From UBA2965 sp036526135 (GTDB lineage: Bacteria > Pseudomonadota > Gammaproteobacteria > Pseudomonadales > Azotimanducaceae): DNA of 53,372 bases. Made by a program: the position numbers and the translations under genes. Of this stretch, positions 32,388 to 41,131 are shown piece after piece. The notes beneath the pieces were generated by a model. That model did not search any database. It was not told the DNA's origin and saw nothing but the letters and a program-made list of their open reading frames with translations. The first letter of the stretch is position 1, and every line of letters starts with the position of its first letter. The stretch covers positions 1 to 53,372 of the forward strand of contig DATCZA010000039.1 in the NCBI GenBank assembly GCA_036526135.1. The letters run 5' to 3'.

Positions 32388-33458
32388 TTGCTGAAATTTC
32401 ACGACCTCGAAGTGGCTGGGTGCACGTCTGCAGGCGAGGAAGCCCTTTGCCTGCAGATCGTCGTGCCGCCGGAGCTGCGAGAAGCCTTTAGCGGTGCGGC
32501 CGGGCAACACGTCGTGTTGAAAGCCGACATCGACGGCGAGGAGGTCAGACGATCCTACTCCCTGGTCAGCAGCCCGGGCGAGTTTCCGCTGCGTATCGGG
32601 GTTCGCCTGCATGCTGACGGACGGATGTCGTCGTATCTTTCCCGGCTGACGCCGGGAGCGCGCCTTTCGGTGATGCCGCCGCTCGGCAGCTTCGCCAGTC
32701 AATGCCAGGGACCGGCGAAGCGCCGCTACGCGGCTTTCGCGGCCGGGTGTGGAATCACCCCGGTGCTCGCGCTCGTGCGCGCCAAGCTCGCCGAAGAGCC
32801 GGGCTGCAGGTGGACGGTGTTCTACGGCAACCGCAGCGCGGGCCGGGCCATGTTTCTCGACGAGTTGCTGGGCCTCAAGGATCGCTACCTCGGCCGGCTC
32901 GCCCTGCACTTCGTGATGAGCCGTGAGCCGAGCGAGGCCGAGATGTTCAATGGCCGCATCGACGCGGCCAAGGTCGAAGCAAGTGCCGGCAAGCTCTTCG
33001 ACCCCGCCGCGACGGACGAGTTTTTCCTGTGCGGCCCCGGCGACATGATCGCGGCGGTCGGCGCCGCCCTGGGCAAGCTGGGCGTTGCCCCGGACCGGAT
33101 TCACAGCGAGCACTTCACGGTGGAAAGCGTGGCTGCGGCGGATCGCGACGGGGAGCCGCCTCCACGGACGGGTGGCGCGGCGGAGATCATCGTGATCATG
33201 GACGGCCGTCGCCGATCGTTCACCATGAGCCCGGACGACGAGTCCATCCTGGATGCCGCGCTGGATTCCGGGATCGATCTGCCTTACTCCTGTTGCGCCG
33301 GCGTGTGCTCCACGTGTCGTACCCGCGTCGTGGAAGGTGCGGCGGAGATGGCTGAGAATTTTTCGCTGGAAGACTGGGAAATCGAGAACGGGTACGTGCT
33401 GGCCTGTCAGTCCCGCCCGACCAGCAGCGAGCTGGTGCTCGACTACGATGACGTGTAG
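32388..33458 (+). CDS. paaE: Phenylacetyl-CoA epoxidase reductase subunit
   Basis: 356-residue iron-sulfur flavoprotein passing electrons from NADPH to PaaA. Domains in order: FAD-binding barrel with RSYSLVSSPGE, NAD(P)-binding domain with AAGCGITPVLAL and FFLCGPGDMI, and a C-terminal plant-type [2Fe-2S] domain with CCAGVCSTCR and a final CQSRP. The start is a TTG (32388) with GGAG ten bases before. This is the end of paaABCDE; a GarR-like gene follows after 33 bases. It could in principle also feed other oxygenases in the region, though this is speculative. Confidence 0.93.
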   Translation: MLKFHDLEVAGCTSAGEEALCLQIVVPPELREAFSGAAGQHVVLKADIDGEEVRRSYSLVSSPGEFPLRIGVRLHADGRMSSYLSRLTPGARLSVMPPLGSFASQCQGPAKRRYAAFAAGCGITPVLALVRAKLAEEPGCRWTVFYGNRSAGRAMFLDELLGLKDRYLGRLALHFVMSREPSEAEMFNGRIDAAKVEASAGKLFDPAATDEFFLCGPGDMIAAVGAALGKLGVAPDRIHSEHFTVESVAAADRDGEPPPRTGGAAEIIVIMDGRRRSFTMSPDDESILDAALDSGIDLPYSCCAGVCSTCRTRVVEGAAEMAENFSLEDWEIENGYVLACQSRPTSSELVLDYDDV

Positions 33459-33491
33459 GCAGCCAGTGTGGCTCCAAGCCAGAGGAGGTGG

Positions 33492-34373
33492 ATGGTGAGC
33501 GGGATCGGCAATGTGGGTTTCGTTGGCCTCGGCGTCATGGGTTATCCCATGGCCGGACACCTGGCCCGCGCGGGCTACAACGTGCGCGTGTACAACCGAA
33601 CCGGCGCCAAGTCCGAGCGATGGGTAACCGAGCATGGCGGGTCCCGGGTCGAAACCCCGCGGGAGGCTGCGTCGGGGGCGGACGTGGTCTGCCTTTGTGT
33701 GGGCAACGACGACGACGTGCGCGCCGTCGTCTACGGGCCCGAGGGTGTGCTCGACGGGCTGGCCGACGGCTCGGTGCTGATCGACCACACCACGGTCTCC
33801 GCGGAGCTGGCCGAGGAGCTGGCTTCTGCCGCCGGCGAGCGCGGTTGCGGGTTTCTGGACGCGCCCGTCTCCGGAGGTCAGGCGGGAGCCGAGAACGGAC
33901 AGCTGACGGTGATGGTGGGCGGGGAGCAGACGATCTTCGACAGCGCTCTGCCCGTCATGGAAGCCTACGGCAAATCGGTCCGTCGCATGGGTCCCGCTGG
34001 CACCGGGCAGCTCACCAAGATGGTCAACCAGATCTGCATTGCCGGGGTTCTGCAGGGGCTGGCGGAGGGGCTGCACTTTGCCGATCAGGCCGGGCTGGAC
34101 ATCGAATCGGTGGTGGACGTGATCTCCAAGGGCGCCGCCCAGTCCTGGCAGATGGAGAACCGGCACGCCACCATGGCCCGGGGCGAGTTCGATTTCGGTT
34201 TCGCCGTTGACTGGATGCGCAAGGATCTCGCCATCGCGCTTCAGGCCGGACGTCGGCTGCAGGCCCGTTTGCCGCTCACGGCACTCGTGGACCAGTTTTA
34301 TGCCGACGTGCAGAGCTACGGTGGCGGCCGTTGGGATACTTCCAGCCTGATCCAGCGTTTGCGGCGCACCTGA
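33492..34373 (+). CDS. 3-hydroxyisobutyrate-dehydrogenase-like oxidoreductase
   Basis: 293-residue beta-hydroxyacid dehydrogenase. The NAD(P) motif GFVGLGVMGYPMAGHL, the substrate signature FLDAPVSGGQAGAENGQLT (in part DAPVSGGQAGAENG) and the catalytic Lys in GQLTKMVNQ are all present. The family includes 3-hydroxyisobutyrate dehydrogenase, tartronate semialdehyde reductase and glyoxylate reductases. The ATG at 33492 has AGAGGAGGTGG immediately upstream. It may be co-transcribed with paaE, but a link to phenylacetate breakdown is not established. Confidence 0.85.
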   Translation: MVSGIGNVGFVGLGVMGYPMAGHLARAGYNVRVYNRTGAKSERWVTEHGGSRVETPREAASGADVVCLCVGNDDDVRAVVYGPEGVLDGLADGSVLIDHTTVSAELAEELASAAGERGCGFLDAPVSGGQAGAENGQLTVMVGGEQTIFDSALPVMEAYGKSVRRMGPAGTGQLTKMVNQICIAGVLQGLAEGLHFADQAGLDIESVVDVISKGAAQSWQMENRHATMARGEFDFGFAVDWMRKDLAIALQAGRRLQARLPLTALVDQFYADVQSYGGGRWDTSSLIQRLRRT

Positions 34374-34499
34374 CCACCTTGGATCGCCACCTCGGACATC
34401 CCCTATGTTCGAGCTTTCGGCTACGCGGTAGCGTCGGAAATCGTCGCCGATCACGGCATTTGTTGCGCGCGGCAACCGTGCGAATCATGGGGCTGACAG

Positions 34500-34922
34500 T
34501 TGAGCGACGATCGGGCCATCGCGAGTTGGAGCCACTTCGATCATGCGGCCGACATGGGGGTTCGCGGGGTGTTCGCCAGATGCTTCCCGGCAGCGCGGCT
34601 CGAGATGCTCTTCGACGTCTCTCACAACACGTGCAAGGTGGAAACCCACCGGGTTGGCGACGAGACCCGGGAGCTGTTCGTTCACCGCAAGGGTGTCACG
34701 CGAGCGTTTGGCCCCGGTCACCCGAGCCTGCCCGACCCCCTGAGGTCCGTGGGGCAGCCGGTGCTGATCGGCGGCAGCATGGCAACCGAGTCTTACGTTC
34801 TGCGCGGGACGAAGGAAAGCGAGCGCCGCGCCTACTCCTCCGCCTGTCATGGGGCGGGTCGGGCCATGAGCCGCCGCGCGGCCACCCGGCGCTGGCGCGG
34901 CTGGTTCCCGTGCTCTGCGTGA
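34500..34922 (+). pseudogene. Archease N-terminus fused to the middle of RtcB RNA ligase
   Basis: A 140-codon open frame from a TTG that joins pieces of two proteins. Codons ~9-24 (SHFDHAADMGVRG) match the start of archease, the RtcB activator. From about codon 34 (near 34599) the frame reads as RtcB: LFDVSHNTCKVE, LFVHRKGVTRAFGPGHP, VGQPVLIGGSMATESYVL and CHGAGRAMSRRAATRRWRG, which includes RtcB residues for metal and guanylate binding. Most of archease, the N-terminal half of RtcB and its C-terminal end are missing. The likely cause is a deletion across adjacent archease and rtcB genes. Function is improbable because the catalytic Cys region and archease metal site are gone. Confidence 0.75.
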
Positions 34923-35027
34923 AGGGCTAACGGCGCCCGACACGGCCTTAAGGTCTAGGTAGTAACCACGGTTGCCCAGGCGAACCCGCCTGCCAGACTG
35001 GAACGGTCGGCAAGAAGGGTGTGAACC

Positions 35028-37817
35028 ATGTACGTCCTGCTTTTCGTTGCTCTGCTGGGCTGTGGAGCCTGGCTGGCTCATTCCGGCAGTCGGCATCACC
35101 GCAAAGTGCAGGTCTGGGGCGGTGCAGCCATCGTCGGTTCCGCGTTCGGGCTGATGTTACTGATGGCTTTCTGGGCCGAGATGCTGTGGTTCGACTCGCT
35201 CGGCTATCAGGATCGGTTCTGGACCTTCGTCTGGGTTCGCCTTTTGGTGCCTCTGCTGGGCGGCGCCGCGGCGGGCCTCACAGGACTGGTGCTGACGCGG
35301 GGCGCGGGCATCTACCTCAGACGCGGCGTGGCCTTCGCTTGCGCCGCGGCCGGAGTGATCTGGGGGCTTGCATCCTGGCAGCCCGTGCTGCTCTTTCTCA
35401 ATCGAATGGAAACCGGGATCGTCGACCCGCTGCTCGGGCTGGACACGGGGTTCTACCTTTTCGTTCTGCCCCTGCTTGACGGCGTCTTCTGGCTGGGCCT
35501 CTTCGTCGCTCTGATCTCGCTCATCACGGTCCTGGCGTTGCGCGAGCAGGACGGGGTGGTGATGCCGGGGCCGGCGTTCGCGGTGCCGAAGGGGCGGCTC
35601 CTCATTCCCGGCGCCAGCCTGACGCTGACCGTCGTGCTGGCCTTTGGCCAGCTCTTGAGCGTTCTGCATCTGCTGTACTCGAAGCTCGGCGTGGTGATGG
35701 GCCCGGGCTGGACCGACGTTCACGTTCGGCTGCCTGCCCTGATTCTGATGGGCGCCATTTTCCTGGTGGCCGGCATGCTGCCGCTCTTCGAGGGTTTTCG
35801 TGGCTTCATGGCGCGGCTTGTCGCGCGCTGGGAGGCCATCGCGCCCGTCAACGTGGTCGCCGTGGTCGGTGCGTGGGCGGTGATCGGTGGCGCATGGCTG
35901 CTGCTGGTGGTTCTGCTCCCTGCGCTGACCCAGTGGCTGGTGGTCAAGCCCAACGAGATCACCTTCGAGAAGCCCTACATCGAGAACAACATCGAATTCA
36001 CACGGCGTGGTTTCAAGCTCGATCGGGTGGAGGAGCGGCAGTTTTCCGCCGACGCGGCGCTCGGCCCGGAGTCTCTGGCCGACAACCGCCATCTCATTTC
36101 GGAGGTACGGCTGTGGGATTGGCGTGCTCTCGACGCCGTCTACAAGCAGTTTCAGGAAATACGCCTTTACTACGAGTTCGTAGATGTCGACATCGACCGC
36201 TACCGGCTGGGTGACCGCTATCGTCAGGTCATGGTGGCGGCACGGGAACTGGCTCAACGTAACCTCCCTGAACAGAGCCGCACGTTCGTCAACCAGCGCT
36301 TCAAGTACACCCACGGTTACGGTTACACCCTGGCCCCGGTGAGCGATTTCACGCCGGAAGGGTTGCCCAACCTGCTGGTCAAGGACATTCCGCCGGTCAC
36401 CGACCAGCCGGAGCTGGAGGTAACCCGGCCGGAGATCTACTACGGCGAACTCACCATAGAGCCGGTGGTCACCAATACCCTCGAGCCCGAGTTCGATTAT
36501 CCAAGCGGGGATGCCAACATCTACACCCGCTACTCGGGTACTGGGGGCGTGGTGCTATCGAGCTTCTGGCGCAAGTTCCTGTTCGGCTGGAAGTTCGACG
36601 GCACGGTTTTCCTGTTGTCGAGTTACCCCACGCCGGAGAGCCGGGTCTTGTTTTACCGTCAGGTGCCGGAGCGGGTGCAACGGCTCGCCCCGTTTCTGGT
36701 CTTCGACGAGGACCCCTACATCGTTGCCGTGGACGGGCGTCTGAAGTGGATCGTGGACGCCTACACGAGTTCGAGCTACTACCCTTACAGCCAGGCCTTC
36801 GACAGCGAAGAGTTCTTCGGGCTGAGTCGGGACGAGGGTCAGGCGCGGGTGCGGACGGTGCAGCGGCTCGACGGCGCCAACTACGTGCGTAACTCTGTCA
36901 AGGCCGTCATCGACGCCTACGACGGCAGCGTGGACTTCTACGTGTTCGACGAAGAAGACCTCATCATTCAGGTGTGGCAGCGCGCGCTGCCGGGCCTGTT
37001 CAAGCCCCGCTCCGAAATGCCGGCCAGCCTGGTCGCCCACGTGCGTTATCCCCAGGACTTCCTGCTCGCTCAGGGGCTCATCTTCACCCGCTACCACATG
37101 TCCGATCCCGACGTCTTCTACAACCAGGAAGACGTTTGGGTGCGAGCCACCGAGAAGCACTATCACGACATCACGCCGGTGGAGCCCTACTACGTCATGT
37201 GGGAGCTGCCAGGCTCGGACGAAGCGGAATTCGTGCTCATCCTGCCGTTCACGCCCAAAAACCGGCAGGTGCTCATAGGCTGGGTTGCCGCGCTATCCGA
37301 TGGCGAGAACTACGGGCGCTTCATCGCTTACAAGTTTCCCAAGGAACGGCGGGTGCTCGGGCCTCAGCAGGTCGAAACCAAGATCGATCAGGACTCGTTC
37401 CTGTCGGGGCAGCTGACGCTCTGGGACCAGCAGGGCTCCGAGGTGATACGCGGGAACGTCCTGGCAATACCCATCGACGACTCGCTCCTGTACGTCGAGC
37501 CCATCTATCTTCGCGCCGAGACCGCCGCGTATCCTGAGCTGCGACTGGTTGCCGTGATGCAGGGAGACAATCTGAGCTACGCCGAGACCCTGGATGAGGC
37601 GCTGCTGGGCCTCTTCACGGGCCGGCAACTGGTCGGGGAGACGCCGTCTCGGTCCGTCAAAGGGTTGGCCATCGAGGCGCGAATGGCTTTCGAGAGCTAT
37701 CTCGAGGCGCTGGGAGACAAGCGCTTCGAAGCGGCGGGCGAGGCGTTGCGCCGGCTCAGCCAGCTGCTCGAGCGGATCGATGCGGCAGCGTCGGTTGGGG
37801 AAGGAAACGGGCCGTGA
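35028..37817 (+). CDS. UPF0182 family membrane protein
   Basis: 929 residues. About seven hydrophobic helices lie in the first ~310 residues (starting VLLFVALLGCGAWLAHSG), followed by a large exposed domain with NEITFEKPYIENNIEFT, HLISEVRLWDWRALDAVY, FGLSRDEGQARVRTVQRL and VIDAYDGSVDFYVFDEEDL, all standard UPF0182 blocks (shown in part). The family has no established function. The start ATG follows GAAGGGTG. It is full length, unlike its two neighbours, which are remnants. Its TGA overlaps the GTG of the M20 remnant downstream. Confidence 0.88.
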   Translation: MYVLLFVALLGCGAWLAHSGSRHHRKVQVWGGAAIVGSAFGLMLLMAFWAEMLWFDSLGYQDRFWTFVWVRLLVPLLGGAAAGLTGLVLTRGAGIYLRRGVAFACAAAGVIWGLASWQPVLLFLNRMETGIVDPLLGLDTGFYLFVLPLLDGVFWLGLFVALISLITVLALREQDGVVMPGPAFAVPKGRLLIPGASLTLTVVLAFGQLLSVLHLLYSKLGVVMGPGWTDVHVRLPALILMGAIFLVAGMLPLFEGFRGFMARLVARWEAIAPVNVVAVVGAWAVIGGAWLLLVVLLPALTQWLVVKPNEITFEKPYIENNIEFTRRGFKLDRVEERQFSADAALGPESLADNRHLISEVRLWDWRALDAVYKQFQEIRLYYEFVDVDIDRYRLGDRYRQVMVAARELAQRNLPEQSRTFVNQRFKYTHGYGYTLAPVSDFTPEGLPNLLVKDIPPVTDQPELEVTRPEIYYGELTIEPVVTNTLEPEFDYPSGDANIYTRYSGTGGVVLSSFWRKFLFGWKFDGTVFLLSSYPTPESRVLFYRQVPERVQRLAPFLVFDEDPYIVAVDGRLKWIVDAYTSSSYYPYSQAFDSEEFFGLSRDEGQARVRTVQRLDGANYVRNSVKAVIDAYDGSVDFYVFDEEDLIIQVWQRALPGLFKPRSEMPASLVAHVRYPQDFLLAQGLIFTRYHMSDPDVFYNQEDVWVRATEKHYHDITPVEPYYVMWELPGSDEAEFVLILPFTPKNRQVLIGWVAALSDGENYGRFIAYKFPKERRVLGPQQVETKIDQDSFLSGQLTLWDQQGSEVIRGNVLAIPIDDSLLYVEPIYLRAETAAYPELRLVAVMQGDNLSYAETLDEALLGLFTGRQLVGETPSRSVKGLAIEARMAFESYLEALGDKRFEAAGEALRRLSQLLERIDAAASVGEGNGP

Positions 37818-38100
37818 CGCAATGGGTCGATTCGGCGGTGAGCGCCGGTACGATCACGGCCCAATCGGACCGATTTGCCATCGACGTGCACGGCCCGGGC
37901 GTGCGGCGAGCTGCACAACGCGTCCCTGGACGTATCCATCGACACGGGCTACCCGCCGGTGATCAACAGCCGCCGGGAGGCCGAGCTTGCCTTTCGGGCC
38001 GCTCGCGACGTGGTTGGCGACACCGGCCTGATGCAGCTCGATCACCCGAGCATGGGTGCTGAGGATTTCTCCTACTACCTGGAACGGATTCCCGGCTGCG
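37814..38100 (+). pseudogene. M20-family amidohydrolase remnant with internal deletion
   Basis: Two M20 fragments in different frames. In the frame of the GTG at 37814, TITAQSDRFAIDVHGPG resembles the start of the M20 dimerisation domain (usually followed by GHGA). About 40 bases later the frame changes and the end of the protein appears: SIDTGYPPVINSRREAELA and DHPSMGAEDFSYYLERIPGC, the conserved C-terminal block with the metal-binding Glu/Asp. The catalytic N-terminal domain is absent and the middle is lost. It runs on in frame into a second, unrelated remnant. Confidence 0.72.
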
Positions 38101-38165
38101 TTCTCCTCATGCAGGTCGCGTCGAGCGATCTCGGCAAGGACCTCGGCCAAAGCGTCGCCCGACCT

Positions 38166-38741
38166 GCCGAAAGCTGCCGGACGTTGGGAATGCGGCTGGT
38201 CGGCGCGGGGACGCATCCGTTCTCCACCAGGCTTGCGGCCATCACGCCAGGCCCCCGATACGAATCCATGGAGCGGACGTCGGGGCTGCTCGGGCATCGT
38301 CAGATCACCTTTTCTACCCACGTTCACCTGAGCGTCATCGATGGGGACGAGGCCCTATGGCTCGCCAGGCAGCTGGCCCCTTACCTGCCGCTGATGCTGG
38401 CGCTCTCGGCGAGCTCGCCATTCTGGCAGGGTCACGACACCCGTTTTGCCGCTTTCCGGCCGCGGATCCTGGCCTCTCGTTTCGGCCTCGACGCCCGGGT
38501 GGCCGTCAACGAGAACGGCGATGTGATGACGGTGCGCGAGGTCGCACGTCAGACGCTCGATCTGATAGCCGACACGGCTGCGCGGTTCGGAGACACGGAC
38601 CACCTTTCCAGGCTGGCACGAGCGATCTCCGCAGGGCTCCCATCGGAACGCCAGCGGCGTAGGTTTGCGGCGACCGGCTCGTTGCGGGCGGTGGTGGATG
38701 CCGTCATCGACGAGCTTCTGCGGGACCCCGTGGTGGGATGA
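38166..38741 (+). pseudogene. Carboxylate-amine ligase (YbdK/GCS2) C-terminal remnant
   Basis: In the same open frame as the M20 tail, from about 38166 the protein reads as the C-terminal half of a glutamate-cysteine-ligase-like (YbdK, GCS2) enzyme: LVGAGTHPFST, ITFSTHVHLSVIDGDEAL, LPLMLALSASSPFWQGHDT and the terminal RFAATGSLRAVVDAVIDEL. The N-terminal ~120 residues with the GVEEE nucleotide site are missing, so it cannot be active alone. The C-terminus is intact and ends 15 bases before the convergent trxB stop. The fusion probably arose by deletion between two neighbouring genes. Confidence 0.75.
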
Positions 38742-38756
38742 TACCGGGCCTGCCGC

Positions 38757-39695
38757 TCAGACCGACTCGTCCAGATATTTTTCGGCGTCCAGCGCGGCCA
38801 TGCAGCCGAACCCGGCGGAGGTAATCGCCTGGCGGTAGACGTGATCGGCCACGTCCCCGGCTGCGAATACCCCCGGGGTGCTGGTCGCGGTGGCGTTGCC
38901 GTCCAGACCGCTGCGGGTGGTGATGTAGCCGCCCTCCATCTCGAGCTGGCCGGCGAAGATCTCGGTGTTCGGCCGGTGGCCGATGGCGATGAACACGCCC
39001 GTCACGTCCAGATCCATCGGCTCGGCACCATGGGTGCCGTCCAGGCGCACCCCGGTGACGCCGGAATCGTCACCGACCACCTCGGCCAGGGTGTGGTTCC
39101 ATACCGGCTCGATGTTCTCCCGGGCAAACAGGCGGTCCTGAAGGATCTTCTCCGCGCGCAGCTCGTCGCGGCGGTGAACGAGGTAGACCTTGCTGCAGAT
39201 GTTCGACAGGTACAGCGCCTCTTCCACGGCCGTGTTGCCTCCGCCGACCACGGCGACGGCCTGGCCGCGATAGAAGAAACCGTCGCATGTTGCGCAGGCG
39301 CTCACGCCGCGACCCAGAAAGGCCTCCTCCGAAGGCAGCCCGAGATACATGGCTGACGCGCCGGTCGCGATGATCAGGGCATCGCACGTGTACTGGGAGT
39401 CTCCCTGGAGGCGAATGGGCTTGGCCTCGAGGTCTGCGGTGGTGATGTAGTCGTTGATGACCCTCGCCTCGAAGCGTTCCACGTGTTCAGCCATCTGGGC
39501 CATCAGCTCGGGGCCCTGGAGCTCAGCGTGCCCGCCGGGCCAGTTTTCCACCTCGGTCGTCGTGGTCAGCTGCCCGCCGACCTCCACCCCGGTAATCAGC
39601 GCGGGTCGCAGGTTCGCCCGGGCCGCGTACAGCGTTGCGGTGTATCCGGCCGGCCCTGATCCGAGCACGATGAGTCGATGATGTGTGGCGGTCAC
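38757..39695 (-). CDS. trxB: Thioredoxin reductase
   Basis: 312-residue low-molecular-weight thioredoxin reductase. It passes electrons from NADPH through FAD and a CATC disulfide (Cys134-Cys137) to thioredoxin. FAD motif LGSGPAGYTATLYAARANL, NADPH motif VVGGGNTAVEEALYL and the late GVFAAGDVADHVYRQAITSAG are conserved (in part). The GTG at 39695 is chosen because AGGA lies eight bases before it and an upstream ATG would place 17 unrelated residues before the FAD motif. A clear promoter precedes it at 39725-39753. It is convergent with the remnant at 38166. Confidence 0.94.
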   Translation of the reverse strand: MTATHHRLIVLGSGPAGYTATLYAARANLRPALITGVEVGGQLTTTTEVENWPGGHAELQGPELMAQMAEHVERFEARVINDYITTADLEAKPIRLQGDSQYTCDALIIATGASAMYLGLPSEEAFLGRGVSACATCDGFFYRGQAVAVVGGGNTAVEEALYLSNICSKVYLVHRRDELRAEKILQDRLFARENIEPVWNHTLAEVVGDDSGVTGVRLDGTHGAEPMDLDVTGVFIAIGHRPNTEIFAGQLEMEGGYITTRSGLDGNATATSTPGVFAAGDVADHVYRQAITSAGFGCMAALDAEKYLDESV

Positions 39696-39724
39696 GGTTG
39701 TGTCCTGTGGATCAGCGAGCGGGC

Positions 39725-39753
39725 ATTTTATACAGCGCACGCCCATGGGTGAA
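39725..39753 (-). promoter_or_regulatory. Probable sigma70 promoter for trxB
   Basis: On the minus strand TTCACC (39753-39748) and TAAAAT (39730-39725) are separated by 17 bases, the latter within TATAAAAT. The trxB GTG lies 29 bases downstream. Matches are 4 of 6 and 5 of 6. Confidence 0.55.
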
Positions 39754-39763
39754 CGCTCACGCG

Positions 39764-39793
39764 TTGACTCCGGCTCGGTATTGGAGGTTTATT
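39764..39793 (+). promoter_or_regulatory. Probable sigma70 promoter for the thioesterase gene
   Basis: TTGACT (39764-39769) and TTTATT (39788-39793), spacing 18, with 5 of 6 and 4 of 6 consensus matches. The thioesterase TTG start is 29 bases further on. It is divergent from the trxB promoter within the same gap. Confidence 0.45.
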
Positions 39794-39822
39794 GGGCCTA
39801 TTGATTCGCGGGCGGGGCCAGC

Positions 39823-40221
39823 TTGGATATTCAGGATCGCATCGACCGCGACGGCGGTGTCCTCGAGCGGTTGAACATCAGCGTCGATTTGTCGGCGAAC
39901 GCCGGCGTCAGGCTCGAGATGAAAGTGGCGGAAGACATGGTCAACGCGGGTGGATACTGTCACGGGGGTCTGCTCTTCGCGCTGGCGGACACCGCGTGCG
40001 CCTATGCCCTGGCCGAGGCAGGATTGGCGCCGGTGACACTCGATGCGGGCATAACCTACCTTCGCCCGGCGACCGCGGGTGAACGGATTGCCGCCGAAAC
40101 CGAAGTCGTTCGCGCGGGGCGGCGGATCGGACATTGCGAGGTCCGGCTCACGCGCGAGGACGGAACCCTGCTGGCCATCTACCGGGGGACCTGCTCCAAT
40201 GCTTCCTCGGATTCTCGCTAA
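39823..40221 (+). CDS. PaaI-like hotdog thioesterase
   Basis: 132-residue single hotdog domain. NAGGYCHGGLLFALADTACAYA carries the HGG..ALAD(T) active-site motif of PaaI-type thioesterases, followed by LDAGITYLRPATAGERIAA (motifs quoted in part). PaaI removes CoA from hydroxyphenylacetyl-CoA dead-end products, which would suit the paa genes 7 kb away, but related thioesterases have other substrates. The start TTG at 39823 has only a weak ribosome site; no ATG gives a better N-terminus. It stands alone after trxB and before the hibernation factor gene. Confidence 0.82.
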   Translation: MDIQDRIDRDGGVLERLNISVDLSANAGVRLEMKVAEDMVNAGGYCHGGLLFALADTACAYALAEAGLAPVTLDAGITYLRPATAGERIAAETEVVRAGRRIGHCEVRLTREDGTLLAIYRGTCSNASSDSR

Positions 40222-40366
40222 CCCCGGCAGCCGGGGTTCGCGGGGCGTGCCGGGTTCGGCTGCACGCCTACCGGCCCCCGCGGGGAACTACGTGGAAATC
40301 CGGAGCGCCAATCGGAACCCAAAGGCGCATCTTTGGACGTGTGTAGAACGTGATGGGAGTTGCGAC

Positions 40367-40936
40367 TTGCAGATACCCTTGCAGATTACCTGGCGAAACA
40401 TCCCCAAAAGCGAAGCCCTGGAGGCCGACATCGTCGCGAAGGCGGAGAAGCTCGAAGAGTTTTTCGACCACATCTTGAGCTGCCGTGTGGTGGTGGAGAA
40501 GTCTCATGGGCGGCACCGGAAGGGTAATCTCTACCGCCTGCGGCTCGACATCCATGTCCCGGACAAAGAGATCGTGGTGACGCGTGATCCGGGGGACGAT
40601 CACGCCCATGAAGACATGTACGTGAGCATCCGCGATGCCTTCGACGCCGCTCGGCGGCAGCTCCAGGACTACGTCCGCGTCAGGCGCGGACACGTCAAGC
40701 CTCACGATCAGCATCATGTTGGCCGGGTTCTGCGAAGGATCGCCGCGGAGGACTACGGCTTTCTCGGAACGGCCGACGGTCGCGAGATCTACTTTCATCG
40801 TAACTCGGTGGTCAATGCGGACTTCGACAAGCTCGAGCCCGGTACCGAGGTGATGTTCGTGGAGGAAACCATGAACGAAGGCGTTCAGGCGAAGATGGTT
40901 TCCGTGGGCAAGCACCGATTTCCCGAAGGTTCCTGA
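40367..40936 (+). CDS. Ribosome hibernation factor (HPF/RaiA) fused to cold-shock domain
   Basis: 189 residues. The first ~105 form an HPF/RaiA domain (LQITWRNIPKSEALEADI, HRKGNLYRLRLDIHVP, VSIRDAFDAARRQLQDY), which sits in the mRNA channel of inactive ribosomes. Residues ~125-185 form a cold-shock-like OB domain (DYGFLGTADGREIYFHRNSV, LEPGTEVMFVEE), replacing the usual long-HPF dimerisation tail. The open frame extends upstream to 40079, but the TTG at 40367 is preceded by GGGAG at seven bases and begins the domain. The gene is isolated in orientation with its neighbours and probably has its own promoter in the preceding 145 bases. Confidence 0.83.
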   Translation: MQIPLQITWRNIPKSEALEADIVAKAEKLEEFFDHILSCRVVVEKSHGRHRKGNLYRLRLDIHVPDKEIVVTRDPGDDHAHEDMYVSIRDAFDAARRQLQDYVRVRRGHVKPHDQHHVGRVLRRIAAEDYGFLGTADGREIYFHRNSVVNADFDKLEPGTEVMFVEETMNEGVQAKMVSVGKHRFPEGS

Positions 40937-41075
40937 TCTCGGTGGCGGAATGCCGGACGGCTCAGCCGCCGCCATCCCCGCCGGCAGAGTGCCGTCCCGC
41001 CGCGTGATCGGCAATGGGTGGGGTCGTGAATTTCTGTCTCCGCCCTGTCGATTGGAAGCAGGTAGTGCCGATTGG

Positions 41076-41104
41076 TTGGTGATCGCCAACGCGCGGGTTA
41101 CACT
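41076..41104 (+). promoter_or_regulatory. Possible promoter for the first amine dehydrogenase operon
   Basis: TTGGTG (41076-41081) and TACACT (41099-41104) with a 17-base spacer, 27 bases before the heavy-chain ATG. Matches are modest (3 of 6 and 4 of 6). The preceding ~140 bases after the hibernation-factor gene hold nothing else I recognise. Confidence 0.35.
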
Positions 41105-41131
41105 TCGGCCAGGGATCAGTGGGAGGAATCC

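Noticed and set aside
32145..34475. 776-codon antisense frame across paaD, paaE and the dehydrogenase gene
   Set aside because: Covers three genes with complete motifs on the plus strand; no recognisable domains.
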